A stretch of 64,000 nt of DNA from Ophiocordyceps camponoti-saundersi (nom. inval.) (taxonomy: Eukaryota; Ascomycota; Sordariomycetes; Hypocreales; Ophiocordycipitaceae), in the NCBI GenBank assembly GCA_003339415.1, contig PDHQ01000133.1, forward strand, positions 24,958 to 88,957. Reading direction: 5' to 3'. Positions 46,701 through 60,524 of the stretch are shown here, piece by piece. The first letter of the stretch is position 1. The number at the start of each line of letters is the position of its first letter. The notes under the pieces are model-generated. The model did no database searches, had not been told where the DNA came from, and saw only the letters and a program-made list of their open reading frames with translations. The position numbers and the translations under genes are program-made.

Positions 46701-49654
46701 ATATAAAGAAATTAGTAGCTATAAGTAGCGCGGTAAAATAAGTAAATATTAATAAAAGGAATAAAAATCTTAAACTTAATATAATAAAAAGAGGTAGCTT
46801 AGTACGCGTTAAAGATAATATAAAAGTATTTAAACTAAGTTATAGCTAACTATTAAAAAATAAGGCTTTTAAGTTCTTTATTTAGCGGAGTTAGAGCGGA
46901 GTAAATTAAAGCGCCGAAGGCGATTATAAACTTAATAACCTTAATATAAACTTCCCTTACTTAGAGAAATAAAAAGCTTTAAATAAATAATATAAGCTTT
47001 ATTAAAGCTAGTTATTAGTAAGTAAGCTTTTTTATAAAATAGCAAAAATAAAGCTTTTACTAAAATTTATAATAAATCTAAACTTTAAGAATATATATTT
47101 TTTATATTAATTAGATAATATTCCTATTAAGGATTAGCGGAGTTATATTAGCAGAGTAAGCTTTTATAAAATATAAAATCTTACTTTTAAGTAGCTAAAA
47201 GATTATTTTATACTTTATTATTTAGTTATAATAAATACTCTAAGCTTATTTAAGCTAATAGCGGACCTAAGTAAGGGTATACTTAATATTAAGAATATTA
47301 ATATTATTTATAAATTTAATAATAAATATATTAGTTACCTATTTTAAGCGCTTATAAAAAGTAAAATATATAAAATAAATAGTATTAAAGAGAGCGAGGA
47401 GCCTTAAGGGACTTTAGTAAGAATAAAAAAAAAGTTTAATAGTTTATTATTAACTTTTAAGCGGGAGGTATAATTAAATAAGTAAAAATAAAAGAAAGTT
47501 ATAATTTATCTAAGGAAGCTAAGAAAGTTAAAGATTTCTATTAGCTTAAGGTATAAAATATAATTAAAAGCGCTTATTATATTAAATATTAAAAAGGAAG
47601 CGGAGCTTTAGAAGCTTTAAATAATATAAATAAATTTTATTAAAAAAAGTAAAATACTATTAGTAAACTTATTAAGCTAATTCCTTATTTAACTTTATAA
47701 TAAGACTCTTATAAATTTTACTATATAAGATATTTTCTTTATAATTATAATCTTAAAGATTTTACTTATAATATTAAGGGGGGAGATAAGATAATAGCCG
47801 CTTAGAGTTTAATAAATTTCTAAGCTTTTATTTACTTTTTAAAAAACTATAATATTAAAAGTTTAATATTAGGTAAAGAAATATTTATAAGTAATATATT
47901 CTTAAAAAAGCTTAGTTTAAATTATTATAAAAAGTTATCTATAACTTTTTAGGAAGCTAATAAGGATATTATTAAGCTTAGCGGATTTTTATAAAGTAAT
48001 ATTAAAAAAAGCGGAGTAGACTTTATTTTTAATAACTTAAAAGGGGATATTTATTAAAGGGAAAAGGTTAGAAATAAAAAGGTATAAAATATTCTCTAAA
48101 AGATAGGGAAAGAACTTATAAGCTAAAAGCTTTAACTTTTCGGAGAAAAATAATTAAAGAGTAAAGTTTATATTTTATTAAAAAGAAAAAGTATACGTAA
48201 GCTTTAAAAAAGCCTAACTATAAAGTCTTACTTATTAAGCTATAAACTATATAATATTAAAGTTACCGCTTATAAAAATAAGAAATCGCTTTTAGTTATT
48301 TTTTTTCGCTTTCTTAATAAATAATTTTTATTATATTATAATATTTTAATATATTTATTAGTAGTTAAAGTTTAGCTATACTTATTAATACTACTTAGTA
48401 TATTTTATATTTAAGATTATAAAAGTAATTTTTAAAATTTATTATAAATATAAGTAAAAATTATATTATTAAGATAATTTTAAAACTATTAAGCTAGCTA
48501 TAATATTTAATTATTTATATAGCTATATTATAGATTTCTTAATATTTATTATAAATTTTACTTAAATAGCTAAAAGTAAAAAGCGGTTTTTTACTTTTAT
48601 ATATAAAATATTAAAATTAAAGCGTTTTTAGCGTAATATTAAGGTAAAATCTAAAAAAGAAGAAGTAATAAAAAATATAAATTAAAAGATATAATTAAAG
48701 CTAAAAAAATTAAAATCTAAGCTAAAATATAGAGGGAAATAGTTAAGTATATTTTAAATTAAGTTAATAATATTAATCGTTTACTTATATATCTCCTAAA
48801 TAATCTTATAAAAAGGAGTAAAAAGTTTAAGGCGGAGTTAGTAAAAGGCGGAGAGAAGCTTTATAAAATAGGGGGAGGTATAGTTATAAAAATCCTAAAA
48901 AAGGTAATAGGCGTTAAAGTTACTAAGAATAATTAGCGAAGCGAAGGCGGAGGTAGAGCGCGGGGAGGAAAAAGGAGATAATAAGCGTAAAAAAGGTCTA
49001 ATATATATTTTAAGCAGCGGGGAGTAAATAATAAATACTTAGGGTTTATTATAAAAAATTACTCTTATAAAGTTAGGCTTTATAATAAAGTTTTAGTTAC
49101 TAATTTTATATTATTTATATATATAAAAGAAAGCTTTACTTTTACTTTAGATAAGGTAATAAAAAGCGAGTTTTAAAAGTAAAAGGTAATTATATATATT
49201 AAGCTAGAATTCTTATATAATAATAATATTATAGCTTTTTTTATTAAATAAAGTAAGCTAAATAAAGTAATTAATTTTCTATATATTTTATAATAAAGTT
49301 ATAATTTTTATAAGGACTAAGTATTAAAAATAATTATTTATAATTACTTTAATTATATAAAGTTTGCTAATATAAACTCCGCTTAGAATTATTATAAGGC
49401 TAGTAATAAGTTATAAAGTTTATTATATAGCTTATAGCTTTTATAAGTATTATTAAGTTAAAAGCTTTTTAAAAAGACTTAAGTAAATAGTATACTATAA
49501 GAAGAGCGTTAAGATATATCTTTAGGGGATTTATAATATACTTACTTCTTTAAAAAGATTATAATAAAGCTTTTACTATCTTTATAAAGTTATTACTAAG
49601 TAAAAGCTAGAGGTTAAGCGGACTATAATAATTAGAAAAAGCGAGGCTTATTAA
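43751..49654. repeat. Unclassified repeat family B, copy 3
   Basis: The longest B copy here. The left edge carries the GC-rich minisatellite in reverse (43990-44100) with its tail outward, so the element's 3' end is probably at the left and the element reads on the minus strand. About 45030-45240 is a GGCGG/ATAATA-rich low-complexity tract. From about 46620 to 48400 at least one frame on each strand is nearly free of stops. I could not assign either to a known transposase or RT. Homology to copies 1 and 2 is collinear and spans their insertion sites, which serve as empty controls. The sequence may continue after the C elements, at 57025-57035 and from 60525. Confidence 0.6.
43755..44100 (-). 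repeat. GC-rich terminal unit of family B (same unit as 22595-22938)
   Basis: Reverse-complement copy with several gcggggcggt-type decamers at 44010-44090. Partly RIPed: CpA lost in some decamers and kept in others. The ORF across it (43917-44108) is a product of the repeat. Confidence 0.75.
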
Positions 49655-49659
49655 GGAAG

Positions 49660-50048
49660 TATTAGAATATATATATTACTAGCTGCTTAGGAATATAATA
49701 CGCGTTAAATACGCGTAACACGCGTCGCAGAGATTACTATCTCTATATAAATAAAGTAGGAGGTTAGAGGTATATATAAAAAGGAGTCGAACTCGAGATA
49801 ATACTAATCCGAAACTAATATAATATTAATATAATATATATCGTTAATATAATAAAAATTAAAGGTAGGAGGGAGTATAGCTAAATATATATATAATACG
49901 TTAATCTTTTCTATATTTTTATTTAAGTAAGAAATTATAAATAAAATTATTAAATTAATTATTTATAACTTTATCTATTAGAGTATATTAGATAGGAGAT
50001 ATAATATTCTTTTAGCTATATAATCTAGTAAAAATACCTAAACCTTAT
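49660..50048 (+). repeat. Left LTR of C1, first part
   Basis: First 389 bp of a 507-bp LTR beginning tattagaata. It stops at the cttat duplication of the nested element and resumes at 53759. Confidence 0.87.
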
Positions 50049-50554
50049 TATTAGAATATATATATCGCTAGCTACTTAGGAATATAATACGCGTTAAATA
50101 CGCGTAGTACGCGTCGTAGAGATAACTATCTCTATATAAATAAAGTAGGAGGTTAGGGATACGTATAAAAAGAAGTCGAACTCGAGATAATACCGATCCG
50201 AGACTAATATAATATTAATATAATATACGAAGTTAATATAGGAGGAGGATAGGGAGGTAGTTAATAAGAGGAGGAACGTATATATAATATACTTACTTTT
50301 CTATACTTTTTAAAAAAGATAAGTTATAAGTAAAGTTATTATTTAATCTTTTATAACTCTATTAGCTAGAGTATATTATATAGTAAACGTAATATTCCTA
50401 TACGCTATATAATCCGGATAAGTTACCTAAACCTTATTATCTAAGTTAATATAATATATATAATTTAGGTTTAATTTATTAGTATTTTTATTACGAGAAG
50501 TTTATAATATAACTCTAGCTATTTATTTAGCTTAGGAAGGATACTTAACTAATA
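50049..50554 (+). repeat. Left LTR of C2
   Basis: 506 bp, tattagaata...cttaactaata, partner of 53248-53753. The middle segment (near 50230-50290) differs from the C1-type LTR, so two LTR subtypes exist. Confidence 0.88.
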
Positions 50555-52251
50555 TTAATTAGTAATAAAGCTAAGTTATATTACGGACTTAATTACTTTT
50601 TATTACTTAAAACTTAGTTAACTAACGTAAGCTAAAATACTAGCTTTATTATTATTTAACCTTAGTTTAGATCGGAAATAGAAAAGTAATTTAGATAGTA
50701 AATATTTATTAAAATACCGACTCTTAGGAAACTATAATTATTATTTCGATAATATATAAATATATTTTAACTAATATCTAGTTAGTAACTTAATAATTCG
50801 AATATCCTAATACTTAGCGATAACTTACTATAAGTTAATATTATCTATTCTTTCTTCTTTTTACTTTCGGTTTAGGATTTTTAGGAACTTACTTCGATTT
50901 TAACCTAAGGTCCTATTAACCTTAGATTAATTTTAATAATTACTCTATAATTATTATTTACTAAGCTTTTATAAGTTTAGCACTAGAAGTCTTTTATAAT
51001 TAAGTTAATTTAGTAATATATAAGAGATAAAAATAATAAAAGAAAAAAAAAATAATAAGAAAAAAAAAAGTAAAATCCTTAAACTTAGAATCCCCTACCC
51101 TTACTTTTAACGCGGATATCTAAGAGGGCGCGACGCGTAACGATCGCGTAAAGCTAGCTAAGTAATATTATTATATTAGTAATATTTATTAAATATTAAC
51201 TTAAATATAAATAAGGATTAGATTATTATTAGACTTATTTTAGTATGCTAATCTTTATATAAAAGCGTATTATCGCCTATAAACGTAATAAGAGCTTATA
51301 TAAAAGTAATAATAGCTAAGATAGTTTATTAAGTTAATATTAATCTATATAAAGTTAAGTTTTAATAAGCTATATATATATTATTATACCGGATACCTTT
51401 TTTAGCGTACTAATAATAAGTAATTACTAATTAAGATACCTATTCCTAATAGGCGTTAATTTTTAGCTCCTATTTACTTATATAGCTAATATAATTTTAA
51501 TATAAAGGTACCTTTTTAATATTGCTACGCTAAATAGCGTTACGCTACGCTTAAGATAATAGCGTAAGTAGCGGCGGGGACGTAAAAAGATTACGCTTAA
51601 TAGGTTATACTTAATAAGGCGTAATAAGCGTTACCGCGAAAATAAGTAATAGTATTCGCGGGCGCGGGCGAAAAGTAATTATAGATATCGTAAAAAGAGC
51701 TTACGAGGGGCGCGTAAAGAAAATAAGGGTAGGACGCGCGTAATACGCGTTTAAAGCTAAGTTTAGAGTATATTAGAAACCGGGTTAATCTTAACTTATA
51801 ATTAATACGAATTAGAGCTAGAATTAATATACCTTTATACTACTAGCGAATTAAAGCTTTAAGAGTATCGTTATCGTTAATATTATTCTCGGACTTAGGA
51901 CTTAAAATAATAATCTAATAACCGCGCGGAGCGGTAAGTATATAAGGGGGCGGTTCTAATATATAATAGATCTTAAGTTAAGGTTAGTAAAAGCTTATTA
52001 TAATACTAACTCGGGATTAACTTAAACTTACCTTTTTATATATAACGATAATAATAATAATAATAATAAAAGTAAAAAGAAGACGAAAGGAATAAGGAGC
52101 TTAGGTATAGGGTAATTTATAAGTAAGGTGCTAAGTTATTAATTTACTCCGCTAAATAAAATATATACTTACCCCTTTTATAAGTAATATATTAATATAT
52201 ACCGACCCCTCCTATAAATATAAGAGGTACGTACCTCCTAGGTATAAATAT

Positions 52252-52432
52252 CCCCCCCCCCCCCCCCCCCCTTTAAAATTTTTTTTTTCCCCTTCCCTCT
52301 TTATAATTACCTNNNNNNNNTAACTACCCCTTCTTAAAATAAAAAAGATAAATACCTCCTACTTATTAATTTCCCCCTCCCCCCCCCCCCCTTTAAAATT
52401 TTTTTTTTCCCCTTCCCTCTTTATAATTACCT
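52252..52432. other. Assembly gap (8 N) with duplicated flanks and poly-C
   Basis: N at 52313-52320. The 52 bp at 52261-52312 are identical to 52381-52432 (offset 120). Both contain a C run followed by a T run. The related element C3 has this motif once (near 59250-59310). The duplication is best read as an unmerged overlap at a sequencing-hard homopolymer. Confidence 0.85.
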
Positions 52433-53247
52433 TAGTCTTTCTTATCTATTTTTCGCGGATAACCTAGCGAAAATTTACCGGGTATTATATTCTTTATTTA
52501 ATATACTATACTATATTTATTTTTTATTTCTCTAATCCTTAGATTAGAAAGAAAATACTACTAAGGGATTACGGTACCCTTAGGGTTAAGAATCACGCTA
52601 CCCTAGGGGTATCGTAATATAAAGACTATAACGACCCGGCGGAATTATAAATATTACGGTATAGGAACGCTTAGTATTATAGAAAGGAGATAACTTTCGC
52701 TAGCTATAAGGGTTTACTAGTTAATAGGGGAGATTCCCCTTTATATAGCTAGTATTTATTAGGGGTCTCTAAAATAAGACGCCCTAGTAATATCCTTATA
52801 GCTAGCTTATATTATATTTAAGGGAGTTATCTATTAATCCTAAGGTTTAGAAATAACTAAGCCCCGGAACTAGCTTATAGTAGCAGCTAATAATATATAG
52901 CGTTAGGCCTTATATTAGTAACGATATATAGCGTTAAGTTTACTACCTAAGCCTTATCTATTATTTACGAAGTATAAATAATAGGGAGACGTAATATATA
53001 GCTTAACGCGTACTATTTTAGGAAATTATACTAAAATTATTAAGAAATATATTAGATATCGGCATAATATTAACCTAAGTTTATCTATAAATTAGTAAAG
53101 TAAAGGTATTTACTAGTTTTAAACTATATAAATCCTTAAAAATAAAAAAATAATTCGATTTATAAGAGCTACTAAAAGAACCTAATTATACCTAAACTAC
53201 CTACTTAATAAATATATATTCCTAACTATAAAAAGAAAAACTACTAA

Positions 53248-53753
53248 TATTAAAATATATATATCGCTAGCTACTTAGGAATATAATACGCGTTAAATAC
53301 GCGTAGTACGCGTTATAAAGATAACTATCTTTATATAAATAAAGTAAGAGGTTAGGGATATATATAAAAAGGAGTTAAACTTAAGATAATACTAATCCGA
53401 GATTAGTATAATATTAATATAATATACGAAGTTAATATAAGAGGAGGATAGGGAGGCAGTTAGTAGGAGGAGGAACGTATATATAATATACTTACTTTTC
53501 TATACTTTTTAAGAGAGATAAGTTATAAGCAGAGTTATTATTTAATCTTTTATAACTTTATTAGCCGGAGTATATCGTGCGGTAGATATAATATTCCTAT
53601 ATATTATATAATCTAGATAAGTTACCTAAACCCTATTATCTAGGTTAATATAGTATATATAATCTAAGTTTAATCTATTAGTATTTTTACTACGAGAAGT
53701 CTATAATATAACTCTAGCTACCTATTCGGCTTAGGAAGGATACCTAACCGATA
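53248..53753 (+). repeat. Right LTR of C2
   Basis: 506 bp, ends taaccgata, followed by the duplication cttat. Confidence 0.88.
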
Positions 53754-53758
53754 CTTAT

Positions 53759-53876
53759 TAATTAAGTTAATATATATATATATAAAGTTCCTTATAGCTA
53801 TTAACTTATATATTATAATAAGAGTGAAATATAATACTAGCCTCTTATTTAGCTTAGAAAGGATACCTAACTAATA
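53759..53876 (+). repeat. Left LTR of C1, second part
   Basis: The remaining 118 bp of the C1 LTR, matching the end of the right LTR (56902-57019). Confidence 0.85.
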
Positions 53877-56512
53877 TTAATTAGTAATAAGGCTAAGTTA
53901 TTTTTATAATAATTATCTTTTATTATTTAAGGTATAATTAGATTTAGAAAAGTAATCTTAATAATAGCGATTATTAAAATACTAATATATTAGAAGCTAT
54001 AATTATTATTTTAATAAGTTACGGATATACTTTAACTAATATCTAATTAGTATTTAATAATTCGGATATCCTAATACTTAGTAATAACTTATTATAAGTT
54101 AATATTATTTACTTATTTTTTCTTTTTAAATTTAGTCCGCGGTTTATAAAACCTTATTTCGATTTTAACTTAGAGTTATATTAGTTTTAGATTAGTCTTA
54201 ATAACTACTTAATATACTTTATTTTATAATATTTTATAAAAATTAAAAAAGAATCTCTTATAAAGGAATTAATTTAGTAAAATATAAGAGATAAAAATAA
54301 TAAAAAAGAAAAATAAAAATAATAAAAACGAAAAAGAAACTCTAAGATCGGAGTCCCTTAATATTACTTTTAGCGCGGACGCTAAAGAGGATACGCCTCC
54401 CGCTAAGCTTAGAGTACGAAGCAAGCGATATTAGCGTATTAATAATATTAGTTAGATATTAACTTAAACTTAAATAGGGATTATATTATTATTAAACTTA
54501 CCTTAGCACGCTAATCTTTATATAAGGGCATATTATCGCTTATAAAAATAGCTAAAGCTTAAGCTAAGGCCGCTATTATAAAAACTATTTACTAAGTTAA
54601 TATTAGCTTATATAATATCTAAATTTAAAAAGTAAGCTATATATATATTATTATAATAAATACTTATTTTCGCGTAAGTATAATAAGCTATTATTAGCTA
54701 AGATACCTATTCCTAATAAGCGTTAATAGCTAGCTTTTACTTACCTATATAATTAATATAATTTTAATAAAAGGGCACCTTTTTTACGTTATTATATTTA
54801 ATTTAGTCGCGCCGCGCCTAAGATAATAATATAAGCGGCGGCGCGGACGCGAAAAGATTATAGTCCTTAAGTTACGCGTAATAGGGCGTAATTAAAGTTA
54901 CTATATTTATAGGTAATAGCGTCCTAGCGCGCGGGCGGAACGAAATAGCTAACGTAATACTTAGAGCGTAAGCTACTAAAAGAGTAAGTAATAAACGCGT
55001 ATATTAAAAAAAAGCTAAGTTTAGAAATATATTAATATTTACTATAATTTCGATTTATAGCTAACTTAAGGTTAAGTTAAGATTAATATATTTTCTATAC
55101 GCTAATATATTATCTTATATAGTATATTATTATTATTAATATTAGCCTCTAAATTAGGGCTTAAGATAATAATATAATAGCTATATAGCGTAATAGGAGT
55201 ATAAGGGTATTACTTAGGTATAAATATAATCTTACCTTAAAGTTAGTATAAATCCTTATCGTACTTAGCTTAAAATTAACTTAAATTTACTTTTAATATA
55301 TAATAATAATAACGATAATAATAATAATAATTAACGCGGAGGAGAAGGGAAGAAGGGGAATATAAAGCTAAGGCGCGGGGTAATTTATAAGTAAGGTTAC
55401 TAACTTACTAATTTACCCCTCTACGATAAGTACGTACCTTTACCTTATATTATTAAGGTAAACTAATATTTAAAGTATTAATATATACTTTTATTATTAA
55501 TATAAATTAATATATAGTAAGTTAGTACGTATTATTATTATTAAGGTTAGTATTTAGATTAGTATATACCTTTTAACTATAAAAGGCCCCCTATTCCCCC
55601 TCTAATTTTCCTTTCTTTCCTCCTTATATTAATTTTTTTAATATTTATTCTTTTTATTTTTCGAAAACTACCTAGACCCCTCCTTACTAAGTATATCTCT
55701 TTTTATTTTATATATTCTATCTACTTTTCTAGTTTATAAACTAAAAGAGAAAAGCTATTAGGGGAGTATAATACCCTTACTATACCCCTAAAGCTATAAT
55801 ATAAAGAAGAATAACGTATATCGTAGAGGCGTTAAACCGCCCTAAAAATATAGTAATAATAATCGAATAGCGAAGATAAAGCTAAAAATAATAAAACTAA
55901 ATTAACGAATATTATAGTATAAGAACGAGAAATACTATAAGATAAAGATAACTTTTATCGGTTATAGGGGTCTACCGGTTAATAGGGGATATTCCCCCTT
56001 ACGATAACTAGTGCTTATTAGGGGTCTCTAAAGTAAGACGCCTTAGTAATATCCCCGTAGCTAGTTTATTAAATATTTAGGAGATTTAACTACTAGTCCT
56101 ATAGCTATTTAGAAATAACCGTAGCTATAAAACTAGCTAATAAACTTAAATATTTTATTATAGCGTTATATTATATTTTCTTAGTAACGATATATAATAT
56201 CGTAACTACTACCTTATAGCTTTTATCTACTTTCGATAATATAAAAAGATAACGCGAAAGATAATTCGATACGCGTCGCCCTAAGAGGTAATATTAAAAT
56301 TAGTAAGAAAATAATTAAATATTTACCTAATATTAACCCGAACTTATTAATAAATTAGTAAGGTAAAAAGTATTTATAAAACCTTAAATTATATAAGTTT
56401 TTAAAAGTAGAAAAATAATTTAATTTATAATAGCTACTAAAGGAACTTAATTATACCTTAACTACCTATATAGTAAGATAAATATTCCTAATTAGAAAAG
56501 AAAAGTTACTAA

Positions 56513-57019
56513 TATTAGAATATATATATTATTAGCTACTTAGGAATATAATATATATTAAATACGCGTAATACGCGTTATAGAGATTACTATCTTTATA
56601 TAAATAAAATAAGAGGTTAGAGGTACGTATAAAAAGGAGTTAAACTTAAGATAATACTAATCTAAGATTAGTATAATATTAATATAATATATATTATTAA
56701 TACGATAAGAATTAAGGGTAGGAGGGAGTATAGCTAGATATATATATAATATATTAATCTTTTCCGCACTTTTATTTAAGTAAGAAGTTATAAATAAAGT
56801 TATTAAATTAATTATTCGTAACTCCTTCCGCTAAAATATATTAGACGGGAGACGTAATATTCCTTTAGCTATATAATCCGGTAGAAATACCCGAACCTTA
56901 TTAATTAAGTTAATATATATATATATAGAGTTCCTTATAGCTATTAACTTATATATTACGATAAGAGCAAAACGCGATACTAGCCTCCTATTTAGCTTAG
57001 GAAGGATGCTTAACTAATA
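56513..57019 (+). repeat. Right LTR of C1
   Basis: 507 bp, tattagaata...gcttaactaata, followed by ggaag. Confidence 0.9.
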
Positions 57020-57040
57020 GGAAGCTAAACTTAATATAGC

Positions 57041-57547
57041 TATTAGAATATATATATTATTAGCTGCTTAGGAATATAATACGCGTTAAATACGCGTAAT
57101 ACGCGTCGCAGAGATTATTATCTTTATATAAATAAAGTAAGAGGTTAGAGGCATATATAAAGAGGAGTTAAACTTAAGATAATACCGATCTAAGATTAGT
57201 ATAATATTAATATAATATATATTATTAATATAATAGGAATTAAGGGTAGGAGGGAGTATAGCTAGAATATATATATAATATACTTACTTTTCTATACTTT
57301 TTAAAAGAGAGATAAATTATAAATAAAATTATTATTTAATTTTTTATATTTTTATTAGCTAGAGTATATTATATAGTAAATATAATATTCCTATACGCTA
57401 TATAATTTAGATAAGTTACCCGAACTTTATTATCTAAGTTAATATAATATATATATTCTAGGTTTAATTTATTAATATCTTTATTATAAGAAATTTATAA
57501 TATAACTCTAGCTACTTATTTAGCTTAGGAAAAATACTTAACTAATA
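57041..57547 (+). repeat. Left LTR of C3
   Basis: 507 bp, followed by the shared ctaattagtaataaagctaag-type sequence. Confidence 0.88.
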
Positions 57548-60012
57548 CTAATTAGTAATAAAGCTAAGTTATATTACGAACTTAATTACCTTTTATTACT
57601 TAAAACTTAGTTAACTAATATAAGCTAAAGTATTAGCTTCGTTATTATTTAACCTTAGTTTAGATTAGAAATAGAAAAGTAATTTAGATAATAAATATTT
57701 ATTAAAATACTAACTTTTAAGAAACTATAATTATTATTTCGATAATATATAGATATATTTTAATTAGTATTTAGTTAGTAACTTAATAATTTAGATATCT
57801 TAATACTTAGCGATAACCTATTATAAGTTAATATTATCTATTTTTTCTTCTTTTTACTTTTAGTTTAGGATTTTTAAGAACTTACTTCGATTTTAACTTA
57901 AAATCCTATTAACCTTAGATTAATTTTAATAATTACTCCGTAATTATTATTTACTAAGCTTTTATAAGTTTAGTACTAAAAGTCTCTTATAATTAAGTTA
58001 GTTTAGTAATATATAAGAGATAAAAATAATAAAAGATAAAAATAATAAGAAAAGAAAAAGTAAAATCTTTAGAATTAAAGTCCCTTACCCCTACTCTTAA
58101 CGTAGATATCTAAAAGGGCGTAACGCGCGATAATCGCGTAAGGCTAGCTAAGTAATATTACTATATTAGTAATATTAGTTAAATATTAACTTAAATATAA
58201 ATAAAGATTAGATTATTATTAAACTTATTTTAATATATTAGTTTTTATATAAAAGCGTATTATCGCTTATAAATATAATAAGAGCTTACGTAAAGGTAAT
58301 AATAGCTAGGATAGTTTATTAAGTTAATATTAGTTTATATAAAGTTAAGTTTTAATAGGCTATATATATATTATTATACTAAATATTTTTTTAGCATATT
58401 AATAGTAAGCGGTTATTAACTAAAATACTTATTCCTAATAGGCGTTAATAGCTAGCTTTTACTTACTTATATAGCTAATATAATTTTAATATAAGGGCAC
58501 CTTTTTAATATCGCTACGCTTAATATTATTACGCCGCGCTTAAAATAATAGCGTAGGCGGCGGCGAGAATATAAAAAGATTACGCTTAGCGGGTTATATT
58601 TAATAAGGTATAATAAGCGTCGCTATTAATATAGGCGATAATATTTATAGATATAAGCGAAAGGTAATTACGGATATTATAAAAAAAGCTTATAAGGGGC
58701 GCGTAAAAAAGATAGGAGTAAAACGCGCGTAATATATATTCGAAGCTAAATTTAAAGTATATTAGAAACTAGGTTAATCTTAACTTATAGCTAATATAGA
58801 TTAAAGTTAGAATTAATATATTTTTACGCTACTAGTAAATTAAAGCTTTAAGAATATTATCGTTATTAATATTATTTTTAAACTTAGGACTCGAAATAAT
58901 AATCTAATAACCGCGTAGAGCGGTAAGCATACGAGGGGGCGGTCCTAATATATAAAAAATCTTAAGTTAAAGTTAATAAGAGCTTATTATAATATTAACT
59001 TAAGATTAACTCGAATTTACTTTCTTATATATAATAATAATAACGATAATAATAATAATAATAAAGGTAAAAAGAAAAGGAAAGAAATAAGGAGCTTAGG
59101 CGTAAAGTAATTTATAAGTAAGGTACTAAGTTATTAATTTACCCCGCTAAATAAGGTATATACTTACCCCTCTTATAAATAATATATTAATATATACTAA
59201 CCCCTTTTATAGATATAAGAGGTATATACCTCTTAGGTATAAATATAGTATACCCCCCCCCCCCCTTTTAAAATTTTTTTTTTCCTTTCCCTTTTTATAA
59301 TTACCTTAGTTTTTCTTATCTATTTTTCGCGGATAACTTAGCGAAGATTTACTAAATATCGCGTTCTTTATTTAGTATATTATACTATATTTATTTTTTA
59401 TTTCTCTAATCCTTAGACTAGAAAGAGAAAAGCTATTAGGGGAGTATAATACCCCTACTATACCCCTAGGGCTACGATATAAAAAAGAATAATATATATC
59501 GTAAAGGCGTTAAACCGCCTTAAGGGTATAATAATAATAATTAAATAATAAGGATAAGGCTAAAGATAATAAAACTAAGTTAACTTTAACTATTAATCTT
59601 ATAGCTATTTAGAAGCGACCGAAATTATAAAACCGGCTAATAAACTTAAATATTTTATCGTAGCATTATATTATATTTTCTTAGTAACGATATATAATAT
59701 TATAACTATTACCTTATAGCCCTTATCTACTTTCGATAACGCGAAGAGATAATATAAAAGATAATTCGATACGCGTTACCTTAAGAAATAATACTAAAAT
59801 TAGTAAAAAAATAATTAGATATTTACCTAATATTAACCTAAACTTATTAAAAAATTAGTAAGGTAAAAGGTATCTATAAGACTTTAAACTATATAAGTCC
59901 TTAAAGGTAGAAAAATAATTTAATCTATAATAGCTACTAAAGGAACCTAATTATACTTTAACTACCTATATAGTAAGACGAATATTCTTAATTAGAAAAG
60001 AAAAGTTACTAA

Positions 60013-60519
60013 TATTAAAATATATATATTACTAGCTACTTAAGAATATAATACGTATTAAATATATATAATACGCGTTATAGAGATTACTATTTTTATA
60101 TAAATAAAGTAAAAGGTTAAAGGTACGTATAAAGAGGAGTTAAACTTAAGATAATACTAATCCGAGATTAGTATAATATTAATATAATATATATTATTAA
60201 TATAATAAGAATTAAGGGTAGGAGGGAGTATAGCCGGAATATATATATAATATACTTATTTTTCTATACTCTTTAAGAGAAAGATAAGTTATAAGTAGAG
60301 TTATTATTTAATCTTTTATAACTTTATTAGCTAGAGTATATTATACGGTAGACGTAATATTCCTATACGCTATATAATCCGGATAAGTTACCCGAACCCT
60401 ATTATTTAAGTTAATATAGTATATATATTCTAAGTTTAATCTATTAGTATCTTTACTATAAGAAGTTTATAATACGACTCTAGCTACCTATTCGGCTTAG
60501 GAAGGATGCCTAACCGATA
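60013..60519 (+). repeat. Right LTR of C3
   Basis: 507 bp, ends ctaaccgata, followed by the duplication atagc. Confidence 0.88.
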
Positions 60520-60524
60520 ATAGC

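Larger units (their letters stand above)
50049..53753 (+). mobile_element. Family C LTR element 2, nested in the LTR of C1
   Basis: 3,705 bp as assembled, with 506-bp LTRs at 50049-50554 and 53248-53753 and the duplication cttat at 50044-50048 and 53754-53758. The interior holds an 8-N gap with a duplicated flank, so the true length is probably about 120 bp less. No coding relic could be assigned. RIP has left few CpA/TpG. Confidence 0.87.
49660..57019 (+). mobile_element. Family C LTR element 1 (host of a nested C element)
   Basis: Bounded by ggaag at 49655-49659 and 57020-57024. Its left LTR is split into 49660-50048 and 53759-53876 (507 bp together) by C element 2; its right LTR is 56513-57019 (507 bp). 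Without the nested element it is about 3.65 kb. Both C elements share the post-LTR sequence ttaattagtaataa-gctaag, a likely primer-binding site. The interior is RIPed, with no recognisable protease, integrase or RT, and is too short for a full pol. It is probably non-autonomous (LARD-like). Orientation is taken from this shared post-LTR sequence. Confidence 0.83.
57041..60519 (+). mobile_element. Family C LTR element 3
   Basis: 3,479 bp with 507-bp LTRs at 57041-57547 and 60013-60519 and the duplication atagc at 57036-57040 and 60520-60524. It inserted 21 bp from the right end of C1 in the same orientation. The interior is collinear with C1 and C2 and includes the poly-C/poly-T motif near 59250. 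No pol domains seen. Confidence 0.87.
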
